From: Schlesneria paludicola DSM 18645
Lineage (GTDB): Bacteria > Planctomycetota > Planctomycetia > Planctomycetales > Planctomycetaceae
Length of the DNA stretch: 64,000 nucleotides
Reading direction: 5' to 3'
Assembly: GCA_945862235.1 (NCBI GenBank)
Contig: CAMAYU010000003.1
Location: 1-64,000, forward strand
Below are positions 32,844-41,116 of this stretch, in pieces. A program made the position numbers and the translations under genes. The notes beneath the pieces were generated by a model. It saw nothing but the letters and a program-made list of their open reading frames with translations. It searched no databases and was not told where the DNA came from. Numbering within the stretch: position 1 is the first letter of the stretch; each line of letters begins with the position of its first letter.

Positions 32844-32866
32844 GCCGAGTTGCGGAGCAATTCGGC
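32844..32866. repeat. Short palindrome, family D
   Basis: GCCGAGTTGC, a GGA loop and GCAATTCGGC form a hairpin with one mismatch. Loop and following GGCCACA match the second hairpin at 26766-26788. It lies between divergent genes, so it cannot be a simple terminator for either. Confidence 0.75.
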
Positions 32867-32989
32867 CACACTCGCGTAAACGACCGTCGCGGATTAACCG
32901 CACGTCTTCAAGAATGGTATTATGCGATGCCTGACTCGACCAAACCACCCAGCGACAATGACTCGTTACTTCGCAACCAGGAGACGACC

Positions 32990-34744
32990 ATGAGTATTCG
33001 CGGCCACGTTTCACGAAACCTCGTTAATCTGGTAGCGGGTCGGGCGAAACTGGGTGTTACCACTTGGGCTGTGATGCTCGTCGGCGCGTTCTGGCCGTGC
33101 CTGCCGGTGGTTGCCGACGAGTTGAGCGTTGATTTACAGGTCATGCCGTGCGTGCAGAAGGGGCGGATCAGTCCCTACGTCTTCGGTGCCGGAATCGACG
33201 CCAAAACGAATCCACTGCGCGCTCCGAAGTATCCGGAAAAAGTGTTCCGCGACATCGGAGAATCTGGCCTGCGCATTGCCCGATATCCCGGAGGGTTCGT
33301 CTTTAACCGAGACGACCACCGCGGCTCATGGGCCAATTTCTATTGGCAGGATCACATCGGAAAGAATCCCGAACGTCTCCCCTATGAAGTTTACGACCTC
33401 GATACGTATCTCCAACTTTGCGAACGCTTCAACATCGAACCCTTGATGCAGATCAATTTTGTCGGCGAACCCCAGGAGTCCGTGCAGGGCTACCTCGAGT
33501 ACCTCGTGGGCGATGGAGACATCGACGGTGACGGCGTCAATTGGGCGGAGAAACGCAAAGCCAACGGCCGAGTGAAACCGTACAAAATCACTTACTGGCA
33601 GCTTGGTAACGAGGTCCACAGTTACCCGCAGGGATTTCAGGAGAACGCTGCGGGGGCGAAGGAATATGCGAAAGCACTGGATCGCCTCGTGCCGCTGATC
33701 CGCAAGATGTCACCGGGAGCGAAGGTGCTGGTGCCGCTGATCAACATCGAACGGCCCCGCTCCGAGGTGAAAGACAAGCCCAACGCTCCAGACATCAACT
33801 TCACGACCAGCCACGAATTCGCCGTGGCATTTCTTGAAAACTTGAACGTCGATGTCGACTACTTCGACTGGCACTTTTATCCAGCCAATGGTTGGAACGG
33901 CAAATACGACTTCCTGGATACTGACGACGAATGGAAGCATCTTTACTGCTGGGGAACGAAGTTCCGCGAGTGCCATGAAATCATCAATGCCCTGATCAAG
34001 TCCAAGTGCAAGCAACAGCCGCCTCCCAAACTGATGGTCGGCGAATGGTCCGCCGACTGGACGGCAGGCATCTTCCCTCAACACAAAAACAGTGTTCGCG
34101 GATCGCTGATGCGAACGATGGCCACCGCCGTGTTCATGTCCGATCATTTGCTCTACATGATGCAGAAGAGCGTTCCCTCGGAGAATATCCACGCGGCATT
34201 CTGGCACACCTTTTCCAACGACGCCCAGGCGTTGTTTTCGATTCAGACTTCACGCGAGCAAGGCTTGTCCTACAAGGGAAAAAGCACCGACGAAGGATAC
34301 GGTTATCGCATGCCGATCTACTGGACGTTCAAGCTTCTCAGCGAGCAGCGCGGGGAGCTGCTTGTCGACAGTCGCCTGCAAGGCAACAACTCGATCGTCG
34401 CCCCCAAGCCCGGCGTGTACTTCGACCCGGTATTTGCGTTCGAGCGCGTGACCCATTGCGCTTCACTGCGCGGCGACCGGCTCTACGTCGCCCTGCTGAA
34501 TAAGGACGCGAACCAAGCCGTCGAGACCCGCATCGAGATCCGGGACTGGCCCAGGAAGGCTGCCGCCGAAGTCCATGAAGTGCGAGCAGACAGTTATTTG
34601 GCGGAAAACACGATCGAACGGCCCGACACCGTGAAGCTCGCCGATCCGCAGACTCTCCAACTCGCGCCAACCGGCACGGTGACTTACCGGCTCAAGCCAA
34701 ACTCGCTGGTTGTGCTCCGCTTCGAAGGGGCGACGAGCGAGTAG
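32990..34744 (+). CDS. Secreted alpha-L-arabinofuranosidase-like glycoside hydrolase (GH51-type TIM barrel)
   Basis: The 584-residue protein has an export signal (about 1-42, ending PVVADE). The barrel shows GLRIARYPGGFVFN, the acid/base ITYWQLGNEVH (Asn207-Glu208), DYFDWHFYP (His295) and the probable nucleophile MVGEWSADW (Glu352), which is the GH-A clan arrangement of GH51/GH39-like enzymes. The C-terminal part (about 455-584; LRGDRLYVALLNKDAN...TVTYRLKPNSLVVLRF) is the usual all-beta domain. AGGAG 6 nt before ATG 32990 fixes the start, although the frame is open far upstream. It should release arabinofuranosyl or similar residues from plant- or algal-type polysaccharide; exact specificity is inferred. 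Confidence 0.87.
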   Translation: MSIRGHVSRNLVNLVAGRAKLGVTTWAVMLVGAFWPCLPVVADELSVDLQVMPCVQKGRISPYVFGAGIDAKTNPLRAPKYPEKVFRDIGESGLRIARYPGGFVFNRDDHRGSWANFYWQDHIGKNPERLPYEVYDLDTYLQLCERFNIEPLMQINFVGEPQESVQGYLEYLVGDGDIDGDGVNWAEKRKANGRVKPYKITYWQLGNEVHSYPQGFQENAAGAKEYAKALDRLVPLIRKMSPGAKVLVPLINIERPRSEVKDKPNAPDINFTTSHEFAVAFLENLNVDVDYFDWHFYPANGWNGKYDFLDTDDEWKHLYCWGTKFRECHEIINALIKSKCKQQPPPKLMVGEWSADWTAGIFPQHKNSVRGSLMRTMATAVFMSDHLLYMMQKSVPSENIHAAFWHTFSNDAQALFSIQTSREQGLSYKGKSTDEGYGYRMPIYWTFKLLSEQRGELLVDSRLQGNNSIVAPKPGVYFDPVFAFERVTHCASLRGDRLYVALLNKDANQAVETRIEIRDWPRKAAAEVHEVRADSYLAENTIERPDTVKLADPQTLQLAPTGTVTYRLKPNSLVVLRFEGATSE

Positions 34745-34763
34745 TCCGTGACGAAGTGACGGC

Positions 34764-35456
34764 TCAACGAAATTCAATTCGCACTTCGTCGAGCATCACA
34801 TAGCCTTCTGGCAGGCGGCTACGCCAGACCGGGTAGTCCTTCTCGGGTCTCAGGAGGTGCGGATCGCCGTTCAGCGGACCCATGGGTGCGACATCCAGCG
34901 GAAACAGCACGAGCAGGATGTCAGCATTGACGTCGCCAAGCACGGTTCTCAGCGGAGTTCGGCCATAAAAGTCCGCACGATCGTGCCGGCTGCCGAGGCA
35001 CGTCCAGGCCGACTCATCGGTCACCGCGGTGATCTTTTGCTCGGACCAATCCGGTGTGACCGTGATCGGCTGGCCGGTCAGCAACCAGCCGGTGCAGATT
35101 CCTTGGTGGACTCCCTGGCACAGCAACAGGAGCTGCGTGTCGCGCGCGAGCAACTCGCCCTTCAGCCGCAAAGTCAGTGCGGCATTGGTGAAGTCCGTAC
35201 CAACGCCGCTCTTGATAAAGCGGTTCTCGCCGCTGACTTCCCGCTGGTTCTCGCCGGGACTGCCGCTGGTCAGCAACATGAACAGCAGGTGCATGTAACC
35301 GGCACCCGGCGGCGCATGGTTGTAGTCGATCCACCACGGGCTGCGCGAGATGACGCAACTTTCGCCGCGTTCGAGCGGCTTGGGCCCGCGAGCATTATCG
35401 ATCCACCCAAACCAGCCTCCGGGTCCGTTGTCGAATGTTTCGAGATACGTTTTCAA
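34764..35456 (-). CDS. Conserved hypothetical protein, probable beta-jelly-roll
   Basis: The 230-residue protein has no signal peptide and no recognised domain. It begins YLETFDNGPGGWFGWIDN, includes SPWWIDYNHAPPGAGYMHLLFML, alternating beta strands (TDFTNAALTLRLKGELL, TQLLLLCQGV), and ends GYVMLDEVRIEF. This is the pattern of a carbohydrate-binding-like jelly roll in which the final strand states a substrate-facing edge. It is the last gene of the long minus-strand series and lies 117 bp after the FG-GAP/DUF6807 gene with a family A palindrome between. Its role is unknown. Confidence 0.7.
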   Translation of the reverse strand: MKTYLETFDNGPGGWFGWIDNARGPKPLERGESCVISRSPWWIDYNHAPPGAGYMHLLFMLLTSGSPGENQREVSGENRFIKSGVGTDFTNAALTLRLKGELLARDTQLLLLCQGVHQGICTGWLLTGQPITVTPDWSEQKITAVTDESAWTCLGSRHDRADFYGRTPLRTVLGDVNADILLVLFPLDVAPMGPLNGDPHLLRPEKDYPVWRSRLPEGYVMLDEVRIEFR

Positions 35457-35485
35457 GTCGTGCTCCTTAGCAGGCTGGTTAAAGA

Positions 35486-35563
35486 CGTGGGATAGGCTTC
35501 CAGCCTGTCGATTATTTGCGGCAATTCACAGGCTGGAAGCCTATGCCACGACTTTTTTCAACC
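35486..35563. repeat. Palindromic repeat, family A, copy 5
   Basis: Arms GGGATAGGCTTCCAGCCTGT and complement, followed by CCACGACTTTTTTCAAC, extend to within 10 bp of the stop of the gene at 35573-38530. A weaker outer arm (AGGCTGGTTAAAGACG) precedes it. Confidence 0.92.
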
Positions 35564-35572
35564 GACTCAATG

Positions 35573-38530
35573 TCATGGAAAACTCCCCGGAACGACAGAC
35601 GGAACGAGCGGTTCGGCGAAGTTCAGCCAGAGTCGGTTGGTTGTTGTCTCCGGCAGGTTCCCATCGTGAATGACGAACTGGTATCGCGAGACATGCGGTG
35701 TACCGGGGGTGATCTCCCAGTCGCCGAGATGTGACGGCGAGTAGACCATGTACGGCATGGTCGGATGAATGCGGAGCGGTTCCGGCGCGCGGAAGTTGGC
35801 CGGGTGAGTGAGGAACGCAATTCCGGCCGTCTGATCGCCGACAGGACCGAAGAGGTCGCACCAGCGCGGACGCGTGTGATTTCCGGCGACCCGATCCTTT
35901 CCCTCGGAGGTGAGGAAGCGAGCGTGTTCGGCATCCCAGGATCGAGCGCCGCGAAGTGCCATTCCGCCGTAGTGATACTTCAGTAACCGCAACGGGGCGG
36001 GTGTGGCACAGTTCAAGGTTGAAGTGAGATCGCAGATCCAGAAACCGGCGTCACGGCCACCGATGTTCCAGACGCGAACGCTCCACGTCTCGACGAGCGC
36101 CACCTTCCCCTCCGGAGCGGACAAGTCCACATGCTCGTGTTCTGCAAGCAGCTCGCCGAAGATCGGCCCGCTGGTTGTGTTCTTCACTGCTTTGAAGCGA
36201 ACGAGTCCAGTCCCGCCGAGCAGATCCCAAAAATTCGGCGTGCGACCGGCGAACTCAGTCTTGGTGTGAGCCAGGAAGGCACCACTTTGATGTAGGTGGT
36301 CGGGAGGAAACTGATCGGTTGCGACGATGCCGGCCGGCGTCCACAACGGATGAATGAACGCGCTCCGGCCGTACTTGGCGTCGGCACCGGCGGGCGGTTC
36401 GACATGGGCCGTGTTGTATTGCAGCACGGAGGACTCGCCGACACGAACAACGACAGACTCCGCACGACGATCGACCGAGACCTCCGGACCTGCGACTGCG
36501 GTACCGGCGTCGATGCGATAAGTTCGTTTCGCCCCGGCCGGCAATTCTCCTCGCACAATCCACCATAGACGCGGCGGTGTCCCCGGTTCAATCTGCGACG
36601 GTCTGGGGATTACCTTTCGCCCCGTGATCTCGACCAACCTCAAAGAGCGCTCTTCTTCCGGCTTAATCATCAGCGCGATGGACACTGCTGCGTCGATCCG
36701 CGGTCGATTCCCTGCTTCGATGACCAGCGTTTGACCAATCGCGGCCGTTGGCGGCGGACTCTTGTGACGACTCGATTCGGCCGCCGACTCTTGGCGGCGA
36801 TCGAACGCCAGCGAGTACGAGTCGAGCTTCGGCGTCTTGGCCGGGTCCGTCGTCGAAAAGCTGAACGCCAGTCGAACCGGCACGTCGATCCGTAGATCGG
36901 TGTCCGAAGTGACTGCCTCGCGCAGCGGACGGTCGTTGGCGGCCAGCACATCGACGCGGATCTGAGTTCCGGCTGGTGTCTCGGCGGCGAATTGAAGTCG
37001 GCGGAATTCGCAATCGGGAGGAAGCGTCAGCAGCTCCGTGACTAACCGACCATCGCGCACGAAGCCGCCGTCTCCCTTCGCGAGAATGAGATTGTCCGTC
37101 AGATTGGTCACACCCTGTTTTCGGCCGCGCTCGATGAAGAAACTGTCTTCATACGCCCACGGGCGGACGTTGAGTCGCTGATAATTGCGGCGGCGCTGAA
37201 AGTGTTCTGTGTTCGGCCCGAAGCCGCGTGTTTCGATCACGTCGAGGCCGCCATATCCCGAGACGACGAGTTCGAGATAGGGATCGTCGTCGAGGTTGCA
37301 GACGAAGGCGTGCCCCCAGAACCGCGACTCGCCCAGGTCCAGTTCATCGAGCACATTGCCGCGTGCGTCGAGGGCCGTCAGCCTGGCGTTCGGCTTCTGT
37401 CCGGGCGTGGGTGAGTATTGCCCCTGGGTCATGGCGAGGATTTCGAGTTGCCGGTCCCCGTTCAGGTCGCAGAGGATCGGCGTCATATACATGTGCTGGC
37501 CGTCGTCGAGTTCCGGCCGCAGATCGCGCCGCCATTGGAAGCGGCCCTTTGCGTCCAGGCAGTAGACCTCGCCGCCAAATGTCATGCCGACGATCTCGAC
37601 CGAGCCGTCGCCATCCAAATCCGCGACGTTCGGCGAGTCCTCTTCCGATAACCCTTCCACTTTCCACAGCAGCTTGCCGTCGATCGTGAACGCCATGACG
37701 GCATCGTGAGCATCGTCCTGCTTGTAGTTGTCGACCGACTTGATGATCTCGACGATGCCGTCGCCGTTGATGTCGACCAACACGGCATCGGCACTCGATG
37801 CGTTGTCGTTGGTTGGAAAACTCCACACGCTCGCCAGCGTCAGCGGATTCAAGCGGTGCAGCACTCCTTTCCCGGCGAAGTCGTCCCCGCTTCCGGCAAA
37901 CAAGTCCCAGCGGCCATCACGATCGACATCCAGCGCCGACGTGTAGCAGCCGCACTGCACCCAGCCTTCGCGGCGCCGCAGAAGCGACATGTCGTTCATG
38001 CCGACACGAGCCAGATACCGAGATCGACTTCCGAGGTAACCATCGAGTACGCCGTCGCCGTCCCCGTCGATGACCACAGGCGAGTTGCCGAGCTTGCCAT
38101 CTTCCGAATCCCACTGGCGCAGAACTTTGCCGCTGTGATCACAGACGTACATCACGCCCGGATCCGAGACCGTGTACAGGATCTCCCACCGGCCGTCGCC
38201 GTCGAGATCAAACGCGGAGGTCGATTGTTGCTGCCCCTTCAGCTCGCGGCTCCAGCGAACGCTCCCGTCCGACGCGTTGAGCATTTGCAACTTGCCGGGC
38301 GCTCGCGACGCGTACAGCAATTCGCGCCGGCCGTCGTTGTCAAAGTCCACACACACTTCGGAGCCACAGAACTCCCGATCGTAGATCGTGTACTGATGCC
38401 GAAAGAGTTTGCTCTGCACGCGATCGACCGACCGTTGGCCCGTCTGTGGTTCCTCAGCCGAGGTCAATGTGGCGACGGCAATCCCCATCAACCCGATGAA
38501 CGTACGCGTCATTGTCCAGAGTCGGTTCAT
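35573..38530 (-). CDS. Secreted FG-GAP/VCBS propeller fused to a DUF6807 (PmoA-like) domain
   Basis: The 985-residue protein has a signal peptide (ending ATLTSAEE). Residues about 45-430 form an FG-GAP propeller with repeated calcium-type loops such as DFDNDGRREL, DLDGDGRWEI, DGDGDGVLDG, DVDRDGRWDL, DINGDGIVEI and DLDGDGSVEI. A linker with a beta domain (about 500-600) follows. The C-terminal part (about 690-985) matches the PmoA-like DUF6807 family: FIHPLWTPAGIVATDQFPPDHLHQSGAFLAHT, LVETWSVRVWN, GFWICDLTSTL and YGGMALRGAR. Its ATG overlaps the stop of the lyase-like gene (TCAT at 38527-38530), so the two are translationally coupled. The function of DUF6807 is not established; surface glycan handling is inferred. 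Codons for part of the mature N-terminus derive from repeat family F. Confidence 0.85.
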   Translation of the reverse strand: MNRLWTMTRTFIGLMGIAVATLTSAEEPQTGQRSVDRVQSKLFRHQYTIYDREFCGSEVCVDFDNDGRRELLYASRAPGKLQMLNASDGSVRWSRELKGQQQSTSAFDLDGDGRWEILYTVSDPGVMYVCDHSGKVLRQWDSEDGKLGNSPVVIDGDGDGVLDGYLGSRSRYLARVGMNDMSLLRRREGWVQCGCYTSALDVDRDGRWDLFAGSGDDFAGKGVLHRLNPLTLASVWSFPTNDNASSADAVLVDINGDGIVEIIKSVDNYKQDDAHDAVMAFTIDGKLLWKVEGLSEEDSPNVADLDGDGSVEIVGMTFGGEVYCLDAKGRFQWRRDLRPELDDGQHMYMTPILCDLNGDRQLEILAMTQGQYSPTPGQKPNARLTALDARGNVLDELDLGESRFWGHAFVCNLDDDPYLELVVSGYGGLDVIETRGFGPNTEHFQRRRNYQRLNVRPWAYEDSFFIERGRKQGVTNLTDNLILAKGDGGFVRDGRLVTELLTLPPDCEFRRLQFAAETPAGTQIRVDVLAANDRPLREAVTSDTDLRIDVPVRLAFSFSTTDPAKTPKLDSYSLAFDRRQESAAESSRHKSPPPTAAIGQTLVIEAGNRPRIDAAVSIALMIKPEEERSLRLVEITGRKVIPRPSQIEPGTPPRLWWIVRGELPAGAKRTYRIDAGTAVAGPEVSVDRRAESVVVRVGESSVLQYNTAHVEPPAGADAKYGRSAFIHPLWTPAGIVATDQFPPDHLHQSGAFLAHTKTEFAGRTPNFWDLLGGTGLVRFKAVKNTTSGPIFGELLAEHEHVDLSAPEGKVALVETWSVRVWNIGGRDAGFWICDLTSTLNCATPAPLRLLKYHYGGMALRGARSWDAEHARFLTSEGKDRVAGNHTRPRWCDLFGPVGDQTAGIAFLTHPANFRAPEPLRIHPTMPYMVYSPSHLGDWEITPGTPHVSRYQFVIHDGNLPETTTNRLWLNFAEPLVPSVVPGSFP
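38407..38450. repeat. 44-bp dispersed repeat, family F, copy 2, inside a coding region
   Basis: The bases match 32782-32825 at most positions. Translated on the minus strand they give QTGQRSVDRVQSK, just after the signal peptide of the FG-GAP protein. The intergenic copy would translate as QTGERSVERVRSK. Confidence 0.7.
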
Positions 38531-40974
38531 TGGTCCTCCAACGCCGAGAACGCGAACGGCGGGAACAGGAATATTCCGGAATAGTACCCGGTTTGTCCGA
38601 CGGACTCCCGAGCTTCCAGCGTTTTCATGCCGGCGGAGATCGCTGTCCGCAGCGCGTCGCGCATGATGCGGCCATGCTCCTTATTCCCGGTCAGCCGGGC
38701 TTCGTAGGCGAATGCCTCGGAAGCATGGAACGTCGCGGAGCTGTACGCCGGCGGCGACGAGCGCGAATGCTGACACGAAGTCAGATAGAACGACTTGTGC
38801 TCCTCGCTCCAGGCCTCGCGGATCATTTGCTCGACCCCGGCGGAAAGGGCACGGAGCACTTCCGGATCCTCCGTCAGGCGGTGATAGCGGGCCAAAGCCG
38901 TGAGGGTGAAGCCCAACATGTAGAAGTTGTTGCCTCGACATCGCTTTGATTCCGCCGCTTCGGAACAGTGCCCGTGGGCCAACATGATCACCCAACCCCG
39001 CTGTGGATCGAGGTTCTTCTTGAGCACGTTCCACTGCTTGCCCGCCGCAGCCAGATACCGTTCCTCGCCGGTCGCCTCGTAGGCATTCAACAGCAGGTGC
39101 AGCGGCCAGCCGACCTGCCGAATGTGGTCGGAGTAACCGGTCGGACACAGTCCGGCCATCGTGTCGCTGGCCAGGATTCCCACGTCAAGGGCGCGCCGGT
39201 CCCCCGTCAGCAGATAGTGATCGAAGACGCCGCCGATCCACGCATGGCCGTGGTCCCATAATCCCACCTGATAGGCGCCGGTCATCTTGAGCTTGGCGAG
39301 ACCCTCGTATTGCCCATTGACATAACGCCCGTAGTATCCGCCGGTGTGTCCGACCAGATGCGGCCAGACTTGGCCAGCCCGCATGTCGGTCGTGCCCGGG
39401 AAACTGCGGATTTCCGGATGAGTGACGTGCAGAATGTCCACGTCCTCGAAATGCCGGGCGGCCTGCTCGGCCCGGTCAAAGTACCGACGATCTCCGGTGC
39501 GCAGGTATTGCTGGAACCAGATGCGAGCCGTGTCGTATTCCAGGTTTCCCCAGGAGTCCCAATTCGTGTTGTACCAGTCGCCGAAATTCAACATGCCGAA
39601 CTCGCGAACCCGTTCGCGGTCAGCCAGGTGCTGATCGAAGTAATTGTCAACCAGGGCATCATAGGCGCCATGCTTGTCTGCATCCGCGGGCGACAGCGGG
39701 CCGATGGCCTGACTGGCATAGATGTAAGCCGGCTCGCACTGAGCGAGCAACGGCGTCTCGACGGCGCGAAAGAACTGGTCGAGGTCGGCAGGTTCCGGTA
39801 CGCCGTCGAAGAAGGTCGCCCAGAGTTCATGCGTGCGAGCCTGGCCGCATTTGAACGAGTAAACGCCGTCTCGCAGATAATAGAACAGCTTGCACTCTTC
39901 CGTGATCGGCTGGTTGTCATAACGCCCCGCGGGAAAATCCGGGCAGATGTCGACCTGCAACTCGCCCGGCTTCTGCTCGAATCCCTTGGGCCAGTTCTGC
40001 CAGAATTCGCGTACGCCGACAGCCATTCCGCCGTGCTGACTGCCTTGCGCGATCCAACCCCGCGCACGCTCGCCGGCCGGCTTGCCGTTGATTGCGTAGG
40101 ATCGATCGTCAATCTGGTCCACTCGCCCCGCGCCCATCGGCCGACCATCTGTCAGGTACTCGGGACTCTCCGCGTCGCGCAGTTGGAATCTCAGCGCAAG
40201 CGAATCGATGCGTGCCATCAACTCAGGCTGGTAGTCGTTCACGAACGTGTAACACAACTTCAGATACGGCTGCCCTCGAAACGCATGAATGCGGACAACA
40301 TAACGAAACATCGTGCCGCGCTGCGAAGCGTGTTGCCCTTCCAGCCGGATGCACGCGCGCAGCGGGCCGTTCTGTTCGACGGTCGCCTGGGCCGCCGTCA
40401 GATCGGCCCTAAAGATCTCTCCGTCCGGGCTGCGCAGCTCGATCCCTGCAGTACCACTCGCAGTCAGTCTTTCAGTGTCGGAGAAGCTACCGTCGCCGTC
40501 ACGATCGAGCCGCACGTCATCCAGCAGACGGAAGCTCTTTGGAGAAAGAGCAACCCGCATGGGGCCAGTTTCAATGACGGCCGCATCGTCCCTGGATACG
40601 GCTCGTACGCCATTCGCAACCGGAGCCCGTCGGACGGCACTGCTGCATTGCAGAGTCAATCGTTTCGTTTCGCGCGCCGCCAAGTCGATCGAGAAATCCA
40701 GCAGCAGCCAGCGCACTGAACCGTCAGGCCATCGGGACAGCACCTCGGTCTGCAACGGAACCTGAAGCCCGTCGCCCGCGAACAACGCCGTCTGTTCTCC
40801 GTCACGCACGACTCCCCGGCCAAGCGGAACTCCCGACGTGACTGGCCAGTTGCTCCGCGCCAGGCCGCTCGGTTCGGCCACCGTGAGCCGGATTGTAGTC
40901 GTTTCGCCGGCAGTTCCTTGAGGCGGGCTCGTCAGCAGAAGCAGAAGAAACCCGATGACTCTGGTGTTCCTCAT
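38527..40974 (-). CDS. Secreted PcRGLX/YetA-like protein (exo-rhamnogalacturonan lyase family, PL26-like)
   Basis: The 815-residue protein has a signal peptide (MRNTRVIGFLLLLLTSPPQG). A RIFT-barrel-like N-terminal domain follows, with GVPLGRGVVRDGEQTALF, DGLQVPLQTEVLSRWPDGSVRWLLLDF and RLTLQCS. A middle beta domain (RYVVRIHAFRGQPYLKLCYTFVN) follows, then a C-terminal helical toroid (DTARIWFQQYLRTGDRRYFDRAEQAARHFEDVDILH, GHAWIGGVFDHYLLTGDRRALD, YLAAAGKQWNVLKKN). This three-part plan fits the PcRGLX/YetA family that includes rhamnogalacturonan exolyases. ATG 40974 is used; upstream in-frame codons translate a scrap of another gene. It is translationally coupled to the downstream FG-GAP/DUF6807 gene. 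Substrate is inferred from family. Confidence 0.85.
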   Translation of the reverse strand: MRNTRVIGFLLLLLTSPPQGTAGETTTIRLTVAEPSGLARSNWPVTSGVPLGRGVVRDGEQTALFAGDGLQVPLQTEVLSRWPDGSVRWLLLDFSIDLAARETKRLTLQCSSAVRRAPVANGVRAVSRDDAAVIETGPMRVALSPKSFRLLDDVRLDRDGDGSFSDTERLTASGTAGIELRSPDGEIFRADLTAAQATVEQNGPLRACIRLEGQHASQRGTMFRYVVRIHAFRGQPYLKLCYTFVNDYQPELMARIDSLALRFQLRDAESPEYLTDGRPMGAGRVDQIDDRSYAINGKPAGERARGWIAQGSQHGGMAVGVREFWQNWPKGFEQKPGELQVDICPDFPAGRYDNQPITEECKLFYYLRDGVYSFKCGQARTHELWATFFDGVPEPADLDQFFRAVETPLLAQCEPAYIYASQAIGPLSPADADKHGAYDALVDNYFDQHLADRERVREFGMLNFGDWYNTNWDSWGNLEYDTARIWFQQYLRTGDRRYFDRAEQAARHFEDVDILHVTHPEIRSFPGTTDMRAGQVWPHLVGHTGGYYGRYVNGQYEGLAKLKMTGAYQVGLWDHGHAWIGGVFDHYLLTGDRRALDVGILASDTMAGLCPTGYSDHIRQVGWPLHLLLNAYEATGEERYLAAAGKQWNVLKKNLDPQRGWVIMLAHGHCSEAAESKRCRGNNFYMLGFTLTALARYHRLTEDPEVLRALSAGVEQMIREAWSEEHKSFYLTSCQHSRSSPPAYSSATFHASEAFAYEARLTGNKEHGRIMRDALRTAISAGMKTLEARESVGQTGYYSGIFLFPPFAFSALEDQ

Positions 40975-41009
40975 CGTCTTTATCCGACAGGATTGCAGCG
41001 GCGTTTTCG

Positions 41010-41094
41010 TCGTGATCCGCGATGGGGGCAAAGTCATTGAGACGTTCTCCTGGTCCGCACCACGATTCCAAGTGAAGCCATCGACGCTGGACAC
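41010..41094 (-). pseudogene. Scrap of a Tat-propeller gene upstream of the lyase-like gene
   Basis: The minus strand reads SSVDGFTWNRGADQENVSMT, matching ASVDGLTWVRGGDQENVSLT in the intact protein at 43050-44153. About four of five bases agree over about 64 bp (41030-41093 against 43195-43258). It has no start, no blades and no C-terminus. Confidence 0.75.
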
Positions 41095-41116
41095 GCGAGT
41101 TTGTCGAGCTGTGTCA

